Source: Nostocaceae cyanobacterium (GTDB lineage Bacteria > Cyanobacteriota > Cyanobacteriia > Cyanobacteriales > Nostocaceae). From it: 32,397 nt of DNA. The notes under the pieces were generated by a model. That model saw only the letters and a list, made by a program, of their open reading frames with translations. It searched no databases and was not told where the DNA came from. The stretch lies in contig JASJCY010000092.1 in assembly GCA_030065825.1 (NCBI GenBank), forward strand, positions 1 through 32,397, read 5' to 3'. Of the stretch, positions 7,155 to 15,662 are shown piece by piece. The stretch's first letter is position 1; the number at the start of each line of letters is the position of its first letter. The position numbers and the translations under genes are program-made.

Positions 7155-7375
7155 TGGTTTCTGGTTACCAGGCTCAGCCTGGTAACTAGGGGAGTTGAGG
7201 CTCTGCCTCCTGATTATCCCATAACGACATTGATGCAAGTTATCAGTTATAACCCACTCTACGACTGAAAATGATAACTTGCAGCATGTTCAAGAAGAGC
7301 CAGAGGCTATATATTCTAGTTACCAGGCTCAGCCTGGTAACTAGGGTTTGGAGGCTCTGCCTCCTGATTATCGCA
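7155..7375. repeat. Duplicated palindrome pair with a third hairpin between
   Basis: A 23-bp palindrome (11 bp arms, GTTACCAGGCT / AGCCTGGTAAC) occurs at 7164-7186 and again at 7319-7341. Each is followed by a GAGGCTCTGCCTC hairpin and a CTGATTATC tail. Between them, TGCAAGTTATCA (7234-7245) pairs with TGATAACTTGCA (7272-7283). These fill most of the 492-base gap before 7609. The remaining 230 bases are AT-rich and may hold the promoter of the next gene; no distinct -35/-10 pair was resolved. Confidence 0.7.
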
Positions 7376-7608
7376 ACGGGTGCAAATTAATCAATAAAAA
7401 ATAACACTAGTGTTATTACATAAGTATTTGTACTACTAACATATATCTATTTTAACTGTTAACTTTTTAATACTGGATAAATAATGTAAAAGTCAATCTT
7501 ATTACTACTTTTACTATATTTTCCAGCTATTTGACCAAAAAAACTAACTTTTACGGAAAAGCTATCATAGCTTCTTGTAGTTAGAAAAAATGCTGTTAAA
7601 TAAACGTT

Positions 7609-8610
7609 ATGCATGTAAATGTTGATACAAAAAAAAGAGGGCGCTTTATTGAACCATTGCCCTATGTTGCTTTAGGTGCATCTGCATTAGTGTTTTTGGC
7701 GTTAATTACCTCTCCATTTTTTAAGAAAACCCTTGTTAACAAAAATGTAACAGTTAATAAAGGACAGCCTGTTAAGATAGAGACACTGGAACTCAAATCC
7801 CAATCAATTGGTGCCTTGCGAGTTGATGCCGAAGCACTCATCCGAACTAACCAGTGGGTAACTTACGAGATTCAACTATTCGATTCCCAAGGTAAACTTC
7901 TCGCCTCTGGTATTAAGGAAGCCTGGAGAGAGTCTGGTATTTGGCGTGAAGGTGGCGAATCTGGTAGTTGGTCCCAAAGCGATCTTAGGGGAGGAATAGA
8001 CGTCCGCGCCAAGCAGAACGAAAAATTAACAGTTGCCATCAATGTCTTAGGATACGGAGACAGTAGAGGACGGGAACTCAATTTAGCGGTGCCTTTGAGG
8101 GTCAAGGTTGAAAATGGGGTTGTAGATACGCGCCATCTTTGGCCTGGTTTATTTGGCTCTCTAGCGCTAGCTGTGATGTCTTTGATTTCTACACGCTACA
8201 TTGGAAAAGTGGCGATCGCCAAAACCATTAACGATAGCGACCCCAGTGGACGGGGTGAACTTGGTGGTGCCAAGAAACTAGTGCGTGTCAATGTCAACAT
8301 AGAAGCAGACGAAACCTCCCCCCGAGAATTGGAAGTCAAGCTAGTTATTAATGATAGCTATGGCGAACTAGTGTACCGTCGTTCCTACCCTGTCAAGGTT
8401 AACTTTAAGAGAGAAAACGGCAAAATTGAAAAAGCTACTGCCGAATTACAAGCCTTTTTTATCCTAGATAAACCAGATTCCTATGGTTTTCACGTAGAAG
8501 TACTGCCAGATTCACCAATAGATCGCACATCACTGAAAGTCCGGAATAGTGCCCGTACTTTAAGAGCAGTAGATGTTGTGCGTATCGTTCCCAAAACCTC
8601 AGATGTCTAG
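7609..8610 (+). CDS. Conserved-looking membrane protein of unknown function, 333 aa
   Basis: There are two predicted membrane segments: about residues 17-37 (PYVALGASALVFLALITSPF) and 178-195 (WPGLFGSLALAVMSLIST). Between them lies a beta-rich domain of about 130 residues facing one side of the membrane, and after the second a beta-rich domain of about 120 residues. Short strand-turn patterns such as VTYEIQLFDSQGKLLASG suggest beta-sandwich folds. I do not recognise the family. It is followed closely by a small anchored protein and a membrane spermidine-synthase-like enzyme on the same strand (gaps of 52 and 14 bases). The three probably form an operon; a role assisting the enzyme is inference. 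Confidence 0.75.
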   Translation: MHVNVDTKKRGRFIEPLPYVALGASALVFLALITSPFFKKTLVNKNVTVNKGQPVKIETLELKSQSIGALRVDAEALIRTNQWVTYEIQLFDSQGKLLASGIKEAWRESGIWREGGESGSWSQSDLRGGIDVRAKQNEKLTVAINVLGYGDSRGRELNLAVPLRVKVENGVVDTRHLWPGLFGSLALAVMSLISTRYIGKVAIAKTINDSDPSGRGELGGAKKLVRVNVNIEADETSPRELEVKLVINDSYGELVYRRSYPVKVNFKRENGKIEKATAELQAFFILDKPDSYGFHVEVLPDSPIDRTSLKVRNSARTLRAVDVVRIVPKTSDV

Positions 8611-8662
8611 GAAACATAAACATTAGAATCAAAAGAATCAAAAGAATCAAAAGAGGTATTGT

Positions 8663-8899
8663 ATGTTAACAAAGGTTTTTGCAGCTGCAGCGGTGGCGAT
8701 CGCCCTCATAGCAATTGTCGATGGCTATACTCAAAAGTCAGCTTTTGTCTTGAGGGAAGAGAAACAGACAAATTACTCGCCTCGTTCCGGAACTCAGTTA
8801 TCCGGTTCCTATAATAGTAACGGAGTATGGATATATACCACTACCACTCGAAGCTATTATGAAGATTTTCGTGGTGGCGGTCCTGGTAGTGGCAAGTAA
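8663..8899 (+). CDS. Small anchored or exported protein, 78 aa
   Basis: It begins MLTKVFAAAAVAIALIAIVDGY, a hydrophobic N-terminal segment fit for a signal peptide or single membrane anchor. A polar Ser/Thr/Tyr-rich region follows (NSNGVWIYTTTTRSYYEDF), ending in a flexible GGGPGSGK tail. A repeated RNA-level motif (AATCAAAAG three times) sits just upstream of the start. It is flanked on the same strand by the two-segment membrane protein and the spermidine-synthase-like gene, which starts 14 bases after its stop, so co-expression is likely. No family is recognised; no catalytic residues are evident. Confidence 0.65.
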   Translation: MLTKVFAAAAVAIALIAIVDGYTQKSAFVLREEKQTNYSPRSGTQLSGSYNSNGVWIYTTTTRSYYEDFRGGGPGSGK

Positions 8900-8913
8900 G
8901 TAAGCAAGAAAAT

Positions 8914-10506
8914 ATGGGACAGGATTTAGGAGCAAATCCATCTGATTGGATTGGAGAAAATACGGAGTTTATAGGCAATAAATTAAACAAAAATCAGCGA
9001 CGGTTATTATTGGCGGCTGCGGCTGTTTCCTCTGGCTGCGGACTGGCTGTAGAGTTACTTTTAGGAACTCTCGCCAGTTACTTAGTTGGTAATCAAGCCC
9101 TTGCTTATGGTATTGCCGTCGGTGGTTTTTTGGCAGCAATGGGTATTGGTTCTTACCTCAGCCGTTTTATTGCCAGCAAAGATAATGGTCGTTCCCTACA
9201 GCGAAAATTGCTGTTATCTTTTGTGTTTGTAGAATTAGCGATCGCACCTTTGACAGCGATATTACCTTTAGGACTATTTGGCTTATTTGTTACCAGTGGT
9301 TCTATTTGGCTACAATTATTTTTGGTGACCGTATTATTAGGGATACTTGCTGGTTTAGAAGTACCATTATTAACAAGATTATTAGAGTCAGATGAGGGAG
9401 TCAGGGAAGCTTTAGCGGGTGTGTTAGCACTGGATTATTTAGGGGCATTGTTTGGTTCCCTTGGCTTTCCCATCCTGTTTTTGCCTTGGTTTGGCATGTT
9501 TCCTACTGCCTTTGTCCTCGGTGCTTTACCGGCATTTATGGTGTTTTTCATTGGACGCAACTTTCCCCAATTGCGTCGCTGGGCATATATAGGCTTAATT
9601 ATGGGTGTATTACTTTTAACTTGTGCCCCTGTTGCCATTCCTCTCAGCAATAACCTGGAAAATAACTTATACTCAGCACCTGTTATTAAGCGCATCCAAT
9701 CTCGCTATCAACGCATTGTTTTGACACGCAAAGGTAAAGACCTGCGTTTGTTTCTCAATGGGGATTTGCAACTTTCCACCTTGGATGAATACCGCTACCA
9801 TGAAGCACTGGTACATCCAGCCATGAGTGCTACCCCCAACAGAGGCAGGGTGTTAGTATTAGGGGCTGGTGATGGCATGGCAGTGCGAGAAATCCTCAAG
9901 TGGGATAATGTAGAACAGGTAGTATTGATTGAGTTAGATCCAGCAGTGGTGAAACTAGCCCGTCATCATTCCCAATTGGTACAGGTAAATGGGGGTGTAC
10001 TTACCGATCCACGGGTGGAGGTAATCTATGGAGATGCTTTTCTGACAGCACCAGCATTAGAACAAAATTTCGATGTCATTATTGCAGATTTCCCCGACCC
10101 AGACCAGGATATTCTCGCAAAGCTTTACTCAGAAGGTTTCTATCGTCGTTTGCTATGGAAACTGACTGAAGATGGCGTGTTAGTTACCCAAGCATCGAGT
10201 CCTTTTTTTGCTCCCAAGGTGATTAGTTGTATAGCTACCACCCTTTCATCTGTGGGATTAACAGTCAATCCTTATGTAGTAGATGTTCCCAGTTTTGGTC
10301 CTTGGGGTTTTGTGATGGCGACGCGAAACCAGATGAATCCAGAAACATTGCAACTTCCAGTCTCAACAAGGTTTCTCACTGAATCTATTTTGCATCATTT
10401 ATTTGAACTCCCCAAGGATGTCCAACTGAAGAATGTGGAAGTTAACCGTCTTTCCCATCCCGTCATTGTGCGTTATCAGTTAGATTCTCGCTGGTTGTCT
10501 TATTGA
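8914..10506 (+). CDS. Membrane-anchored spermidine-synthase-like (SpeE-fold) protein, 530 aa
   Basis: Residues about 28-245 hold roughly seven membrane segments (e.g. LLLAAAAVSSGCGLAVELLLG, the AYGIAVGGFLAAMGIGSYL region, WAYIGLIMGVLLLTCAPVAI). Residues about 260-500 form a spermidine-synthase domain: a YQRIVLTR strand, LNGDLQLSTLDEYRYHEALVHP with the YHE gate, the nucleotide loop VLVLGAGDGMAVREIL (about 315-330), the acidic IELDP, YGDAF, and IIADFPDPD in place of the catalytic DxSDP region. The fold transfers aminopropyl groups from decarboxylated SAM to polyamines. Fusion to a membrane domain is a known variant of uncertain substrate, and true spermidine synthesis is not proven. It is the third gene of a likely operon with two unknown membrane proteins. 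Confidence 0.85.
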   Translation: MGQDLGANPSDWIGENTEFIGNKLNKNQRRLLLAAAAVSSGCGLAVELLLGTLASYLVGNQALAYGIAVGGFLAAMGIGSYLSRFIASKDNGRSLQRKLLLSFVFVELAIAPLTAILPLGLFGLFVTSGSIWLQLFLVTVLLGILAGLEVPLLTRLLESDEGVREALAGVLALDYLGALFGSLGFPILFLPWFGMFPTAFVLGALPAFMVFFIGRNFPQLRRWAYIGLIMGVLLLTCAPVAIPLSNNLENNLYSAPVIKRIQSRYQRIVLTRKGKDLRLFLNGDLQLSTLDEYRYHEALVHPAMSATPNRGRVLVLGAGDGMAVREILKWDNVEQVVLIELDPAVVKLARHHSQLVQVNGGVLTDPRVEVIYGDAFLTAPALEQNFDVIIADFPDPDQDILAKLYSEGFYRRLLWKLTEDGVLVTQASSPFFAPKVISCIATTLSSVGLTVNPYVVDVPSFGPWGFVMATRNQMNPETLQLPVSTRFLTESILHHLFELPKDVQLKNVEVNRLSHPVIVRYQLDSRWLSY

Positions 10507-10525
10507 TACTGGGATTAGCGGTAAT

Positions 10526-11619
10526 AGTTTGAATTTTCCCCAAAAACTATTGCTTTAGAATAATGGTTTAACTGTGCAAGCAACTATAGCGCTATAGTAA
10601 TTTCTCTGTTTATAATCACAATAAAAAGTCACCAATAATACTTATTTTAGATTAATACGTAGTCAAAAAACCTTATTTTGACGTTTTAATGATAAAAAAA
10701 GATGTTTATTGACAGGGAAATGTATTGAACGATAACATCTTGGTGCATTCTGGAGAATAATTCCTTGACTTTCCCAAGAACACGCTTCGCGGTTAGTAAG
10801 AGTTTGAATTTTCCCCAAAAACTGTTGCTTTACAATAATGGTTTAACTGTGCAAGCAACTATAGCGCTATAGTAATTTCTCTGTTCATAATCACAATAAT
10901 AAGTCACCAATAATACTTATTTGAGATTAATACGTAGTTAAAAAACCTTATTTTGAGGTTTTAATGATAAAAAAAGATGTTTATTGACAGAAAAATGTAT
11001 TGAGCGATAACATCTTGGTGCATTCTGGAAAATAATTCCTTGACTTTCCCAAGAACACGCTTCGCGCTTAGTAAGAGTTTGAATTTTCCCCAAAAACTGT
11101 TGCCCTAGAACAATGGTTTAACTATGCAAGCAACTATAGCGCTATAGTAATTTCCGGCGTTGTACTTGCAATATTTCATCACCAATAATACTTCTTTTAG
11201 GCTAATACGTAGTCAAAAAACCTTATTAATAGGTATTAATGAGAAAAAAAGATGTTTATTGCTAGAAACATGTCTTCAGTAATAACATCTTGGTGCATTC
11301 TGGGAAATAATTCCCTAACTTCCCCAAAAACACGCTTAGCGCTTAGTAAGGGTTGGAATTTTCCTCAAAACTGTTGTGCTGGGAGAATGGTTTAACTATG
11401 CAAGCAACTATAGCGCTATAGTAATTCCCGGTGTTGTACTTACAAATTTTCATCAAAATAATACTTATTATATGGAAATACGTAGTTGATAAACCTTATT
11501 ACTACGTATTAATGATAAAAATATATGTTTATTGATAGAGCCATGTTTTGAGTAATAACATCTTGGTGCATTCTGGGAAATAATCCCTTAACTTCCCCAA
11601 AAACACGCTTCGCGCTTAG
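10526..11619. repeat. Tandem array: four units at an exact 275-bp period
   Basis: Units start at 10526, 10801, 11076 and 11351; the fourth is slightly shorter and is followed by a mobile insertion. Copies 1 and 2 differ at about a dozen positions; 3 and 4 form a second subtype. Every copy keeps CAAGCAACTATAGCGCTATAGTAATT, with a perfect 14-bp palindrome CTATAGCGCTATAG, and a TACGTAGT...ACCTTATT...hairpin whose loop ACCTTATT is constant while stem sequences differ. In copy 4 AATACGTAGT/ACTACGTATT gives 10 bp, and in copy 1 GTCAAAA/TTTTGAC gives 7 bp. A third hairpin, AAGATGTT/AACATCTT, is also present in copies 1-3. No reading frame spans the unit. A repeated structured-RNA gene or a protein-binding array are both possible. 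Confidence 0.85.
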
Positions 11620-11739
11620 AGGGTGTTTATAAAACAAATATAAAACTCTCGTGAGGGTCGAGAAACCGGGTTTCTTTTGGTTTATATACTCTGATTATCG
11701 GTTACCCACCCATAGAAACCCGGTTTCTTTGAACACACT
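11620..11739. mobile_element. 120-bp MITE-like insertion with 5-bp target duplication CTTAG
   Basis: The element begins AGGGTGTTTATA and ends TTTGAACACACT (imperfect terminal inverted repeats, 9 of 12 positions). It is flanked by CTTAG at 11615-11619 and 11740-11744. The three neighbouring tandem units end CGCTTAGTAAG without interruption, so the empty site can be reconstructed exactly. The interior has AGAAACCG-GGTTTCT and GAAACCC-GGTTTC palindromes. A related copy is at 2791-3006. There is no coding capacity, so mobilisation would need a transposase in trans. Confidence 0.75.
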
Positions 11740-11754
11740 CTTAGTAAGGACTTC

Positions 11755-11940
11755 ACTTCCCCAAAAACTATAGCGCGCGAAGTAGGCTTTACTTTCCCCA
11801 AAAACTATAGCGCGCGAAGTAGGCTTCACTTCCCCAAAAACTATAGCGCGTGAAGTAGGCTTTACTTTCCCCAAAAACTATAGTGCGCGAAGTTTGGGCT
11901 TTACTTTCCCGAAAACTATAGCGCGCGAAGTTTGGGCTTC
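11755..11940. repeat. Five short direct repeats of 36-39 bp
   Basis: Units start at 11755, 11791, 11828, 11864 and 11903 and read ACTTYCCCAAAAACTATAGCGCGCGAAGT followed by AGGCTT or TTGGGCTT. They share CCCCAAAAACT and CTATAGCGC elements with the 275-bp units, as if derived from them by internal deletion. They are contiguous, without unique spacers. The remaining 65 bases before the carboxypeptidase gene contain ATTACCC heptamers. Confidence 0.8.
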
Positions 11941-12005
11941 ACTTTCGTGTTTTGGTAAAGGTAAACTTATTACCCATTACCCATTACCAATTACCATTTT
12001 TTTGA

Positions 12006-13478
12006 ATGTCTAAAAAAATTACCATTAGCTTACTGTTACTGCTTTTCGGTTCCCAGGTTGCTTTCAATCAAAAAGTAGCCACAGCCCAAAATTCAACACT
12101 CACAGCACCTGCAACCGCTAGCAAAAAGATTTGCCCATCCCAACTGACATCTGTCGTGGATGGGGTGATGAATAGTCCCCTATTTAATCGAGTCACTTGG
12201 GGAGTTTTAGTTGAAAATATCACTGACAATCAAATCCTCTACAGTAAAAATGCCGAAAAATTCTTTACCCCCGCTTCCAACACCAAACTACTGACTACAG
12301 CCGCAGCTTTACAAGAATTAGGTCCCAACTACCGGATTCGCACTTCTGTATATGAAGATGGCGATCGCATTTTGCGGGTAGTGGGTAGGGGTGACCCTAG
12401 TTTAAAGGATGCCCAATTAGCAGACTTAGCTAAACAGTTGCGTCAAAAAGGTATTCGCCAAATCAAGGAGTTAATAGCCGATGACAGTTATTTTCAAGGG
12501 GATGCGGTTCACCCTAGTTGGATGTGGGAAGATGTACAGTTTTACTATGGTGCGGCAGTTAATAGCTTGATTGTGAATGAAAATGCAGCGGTAATTAGGA
12601 TGTATCCCCAAACGGTCGGTAAACCTCTGCAAGTTAGGTGGGATAATCTTACGGAATCCTATCGCTGGCGAATTATCAATAATTCTATCACCGTTAAAGA
12701 AGGTGAACGGGGGTTTGTTGTAGTCAGTCGGGATTTAACAGGACCTACACTGCATGTTAAAGGACAATTACCAGTAAATTCTAGACCGGATATCACGGCT
12801 ATAGCTGTATTTGACCCCATTGAGCATTTTACACGTCATTTTCGCCTCAGTTTGGCAAAGGAGGGGATTAGCGTCGGACGGGTGTTAACTGCGAAAACTA
12901 GGGTGAATGGGAAACGGGAATTAGCCGCAGTGGAATCCCCACCCTTGTCTGAGTTGGTGGCAGAAACGAATATTAATAGCAATAATGTGTATGCTGAAGC
13001 GTTATTGAAGACGTTAGCTAGCAAAAAACCAACAGAAGCAAATGAGTCTACCACTGATGCAGGTTTAGAAGTTCTCAAGAAAAGCTTAACCGCAATGGGA
13101 GTAAATCCTGTTAGTTACCGGGTGGTAGATGGTTCGGGTTTATCTCGCAAGAACTTAATTAGTCCCCAAGCTTTGGTACAAACTTTGCTGGGAATGGCAA
13201 AATCACCCCATGGAAAAGTTTTCCGTGCTTCCCTACCTGTGGGTGGTGTCAGCGGTACTTTAAGAAGACGGTTTCGCAACACTCCAGCAGCGGGAATAGT
13301 TCAAGCTAAAACAGGTACAATGACTGGGGTTTCCTCCCTTTCGGGATATGTTAATGCACCTAATTACGATACCGTAGTTTTCAGTATTATGGTGAATCAA
13401 TACGAACAGTCAGCCAGAATTGTCCGCCAAGCCATAGATGAGATTGTGGTGTTATTAGCGCAATTGCAACGTTGTTAA
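12006..13478 (+). CDS. dacB: D-alanyl-D-alanine carboxypeptidase/endopeptidase, PBP4 (peptidase S13) type, 490 aa
   Basis: The signal peptide is visible (KKITISLLLLLFGSQVAFN). The penicillin-binding motifs are SNTK at 91-94 (catalytic Ser91, Lys94) in FTPASNTKLLTTAAAL, SNN in NINSNNVYAEALLK at about 325, and KTG in QAKTGTMTGVSSLSGY at about 434. The long stretch between motifs 1 and 2, about 230 residues, is the extra domain that marks the S13 family. These enzymes trim the terminal D-Ala or cut cross-links in periplasmic peptidoglycan. The start at 12006 is 5 bases after a T-rich run and gives a proper signal peptide. The gene stands alone, with a hairpin after the stop. Confidence 0.93.
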   Translation: MSKKITISLLLLLFGSQVAFNQKVATAQNSTLTAPATASKKICPSQLTSVVDGVMNSPLFNRVTWGVLVENITDNQILYSKNAEKFFTPASNTKLLTTAAALQELGPNYRIRTSVYEDGDRILRVVGRGDPSLKDAQLADLAKQLRQKGIRQIKELIADDSYFQGDAVHPSWMWEDVQFYYGAAVNSLIVNENAAVIRMYPQTVGKPLQVRWDNLTESYRWRIINNSITVKEGERGFVVVSRDLTGPTLHVKGQLPVNSRPDITAIAVFDPIEHFTRHFRLSLAKEGISVGRVLTAKTRVNGKRELAAVESPPLSELVAETNINSNNVYAEALLKTLASKKPTEANESTTDAGLEVLKKSLTAMGVNPVSYRVVDGSGLSRKNLISPQALVQTLLGMAKSPHGKVFRASLPVGGVSGTLRRRFRNTPAAGIVQAKTGTMTGVSSLSGYVNAPNYDTVVFSIMVNQYEQSARIVRQAIDEIVVLLAQLQRC

Positions 13479-13892
13479 CTCCATTATCCCTCACTCTCAA
13501 GAGTGGGGAACCATAGGATCAAAGTCTGCCTACCCAGGCTGAAAACATTTTCCCCCTCTGCCAATGGGAGAGGGGAAGGGGTTAAATCTCCATCAAAACT
13601 GAACACAATTTTGCTTAGTACTAATGTGGGAATTATTCTGTAGTTAATGACACAATAAAAACTATTTTACAGTACAATTAGAGCCATTGGTTTAGTTAAG
13701 TGCTGACTCAAAAATATACAGCAGTTTTCATGTATTTGAACCACATACTAAAAGGCTAAATCCTAAATCTTTGTACAGACCTCAAATTTTACGTCTCTAC
13801 CTGTGTCTATTGACCTGAAAATAGCTGTAAGTCGGAACTTTTATTAGGCTTATCCATAAAAATTAGACATCTACTTTACCAAAAAACGACAA
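13479..13892. other. Intergenic region with two hairpins
   Basis: CACTCT/AGAGTG at about 13492-13505 forms a tight hairpin just after the carboxypeptidase stop. CCCCTCT/AGAGGGG at about 13553-13576 forms a second, of a type common in cyanobacterial gaps. Neither is followed by a strong T-run. The remaining 300 bases, AT-rich, probably contain the promoter of the GRAS gene, but I cannot point to it. Confidence 0.5.
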
Positions 13893-14990
13893 ATGCCACA
13901 TCCATTAGTTGAAGTTGTACAACATTTGAAAGAGGGTAGTGTTCGTACTGCTTATCATCTTCTCCATAGCCTTGACTACAATCGCAATACTCAAACGAAG
14001 GAATATGTTTTTGCTGACGCTTTAAAGAAGAAGCTTGACTTTAATTACATTGAACAAGCAAACGTGTACCTGGGAAAATATGACGATGAAGAAGACTCCC
14101 AGATTGATATCTTTGATGTGCTAGCAAAAGTACCTGCTTTCACCTATTCCTACCAGATTGGTAATCCATTACTAGCCCAGTATATTACTGAAAGTGGTTT
14201 AGCTGAAGTTGCTTACATGGACTTGGGTTTAGGAAAAGGAAGTCAAGCAATAGCAGTGATGGAACTAGTGGCTAAAAGTAATAATCCACCTGAAAAATTT
14301 ACCGTCATTGGTCTAGAACCTGTTCCTGACAGTTTGGAAGCAGCAGGTACAGCCATTCGGAAAGCTGGAGAGGATTTGCCTTTTGCTGTAGATTTTGTCG
14401 GAATTGGTAAATGTGCAGAGGATCTGACTTGGGATGAATGGCAAGACTTGCGACAGCGCTTTGGAGGCAAAGTAACCATCAATGCTGCCTATTCTCTCCA
14501 TCATATTGTAAGCGAACCTCACGAAGGGGATGAGCGCGATCGCGTCCTGCGTCAACTTTACCTACTCAATCCTCTGGGATTTGTGCTGCTAGAAGGAAAT
14601 GCGAACCATAATCTTGATGATTTTTTCCAACGGTTTCACAACTGTTGGGAGTTGTACGGAACCTGCTTCGATATGGTGGATGTTCTGAATGAATTAACTG
14701 ATGCTGAAAAGGTAGCATTGAAAATCGGCTTTTTTGGACGCGAAATAGAGGATATTCTTTCTGAAGATGAGATGGCAAATCGTCATGAACGGTTAGAACC
14801 TTTATCTGTTTGGGCTGAACGTCTGGTGAACGCTGGTTTCTATTTGAAAAAGGAAATTCCTAACTTACCCCCTGTTAATCATCCAACATTAACAGTTCGT
14901 CAATACAAGGGGTATGTAGGGGTGGAATATAACCATCGTACTGTCGTTGGGGTTCTAGCTGCCCAAGTGGACAAGTACCATGGTCAATAA
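13893..14990 (+). CDS. Bacterial GRAS-domain protein (predicted Rossmann methyltransferase-like), 365 aa
   Basis: Motifs of the plant GRAS family appear in order. The VHIID-like AEVAYMDLGLGKGSQAIAVM (about 104-123) has the glycine loop of a SAM-binding fold. VIGLEPVP (138-145) is the following strand. INAAYSLHHIVSEP (196-209) is the LHH motif. NPLGFVLLEGNANHNLDDFF (226-245) and WELYGTCFDMVD follow, then the PFYRE-like FFGREIEDILS (280-290) with RHERLEPLSVWAERLVNAGF (297-316), and a final GYVGVEY strand like the SAW region. Plant members (DELLA, SCARECROW) are transcription regulators. Bacterial members, known from comparative genomics, are predicted small-molecule-binding or methylating enzymes. 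The protein stands alone between a carboxypeptidase and a glycosyltransferase, so context does not reveal a substrate. Confidence 0.85.
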   Translation: MPHPLVEVVQHLKEGSVRTAYHLLHSLDYNRNTQTKEYVFADALKKKLDFNYIEQANVYLGKYDDEEDSQIDIFDVLAKVPAFTYSYQIGNPLLAQYITESGLAEVAYMDLGLGKGSQAIAVMELVAKSNNPPEKFTVIGLEPVPDSLEAAGTAIRKAGEDLPFAVDFVGIGKCAEDLTWDEWQDLRQRFGGKVTINAAYSLHHIVSEPHEGDERDRVLRQLYLLNPLGFVLLEGNANHNLDDFFQRFHNCWELYGTCFDMVDVLNELTDAEKVALKIGFFGREIEDILSEDEMANRHERLEPLSVWAERLVNAGFYLKKEIPNLPPVNHPTLTVRQYKGYVGVEYNHRTVVGVLAAQVDKYHGQ

Positions 14991-15662
14991 TAGTTCGATT
15001 CAAGGGGTTTGAAGGGTTTGTCCCTCCGTAACCTAAAAGTCAGTTACACCAAAAAACTCCCTGGTAGTTAGCCGGGGAGTAAAAATTGTTGCCGTTTGCT
15101 GCGTATCTATAAAAGACCGCATTTAGAGACTACGATATTTATATTTTCACAAAAAAACTTGCCAAACTGGCAAAATCAAGCCTATTTTTTATGAATAAAT
15201 TTCTGGTAAATTTCTGGTAAATTTCTGGTGAAGTTATTATTAAGTTAATATCAAGAAATTGAAATTAAATCGCTCTATATTAACGCAGCAATGCAATATA
15301 TTTAATTATTCTCAAAATAATATTGATCAATATAGGGTTCCTATTTGACTTTTGTTGGCGTAGCTTGCGCTTTGCGCTTACAAAATGAGCGTACACATTT
15401 ATTCCTTTTTCCCTCTTCCCTGTTCCCTTTTCCCTGTCTTTACGAGTGATTCAAGAATCAAATGGGATTGCTATATAAAGTTTCAGTAAATTTCCGGATG
15501 CATAATTCTATGGATGTTACATATAGATAGATAGAGAAAGTAAAATAGCTCAGCTAAGTAATAATCAGGATTTACCGCAATTATCTGTGGTGATTTCTGA
15601 GGGATTAACATGTGCATTTTTATTCTTCATCAGGTTTTTAATATTTATTTTATTAAAGAAAA
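14991..15662. other. 672-bp intergenic region: hairpins and short direct repeats, no gene seen
   Basis: ACTCCCTGG (15056-15064) pairs with CCGGGGAGT (15072-15080), a 9-bp stem preceded by A6, so it would terminate best on the minus strand. TTGCC/GGCAA at about 15162-15176 is a smaller hairpin. TAAATTTCTGG is repeated three times at 15196-15228. Bases 15400-15440 carry TTCCC-type heptamers. The last 150 bases before the glycosyltransferase are AT-rich and likely contain its promoter. Confidence 0.5.

Noticed and set aside
10526-11619. NsiR1-type RNA array
   Set aside because: NsiR1 repeats are much shorter and lie upstream of hetF; the sequence here is not recognisably the same, so only the general idea of a tandem RNA array is kept.
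11755-11940. CRISPR array
   Set aside because: Repeats of 36-39 bp abut directly with no unique spacers and vary in length; no cas genes nearby.
15056-15080. Terminator for the GRAS gene
   Set aside because: The stem is good, but the T-run is on the minus-strand side and there is no minus-strand gene to terminate; left as a hairpin only.
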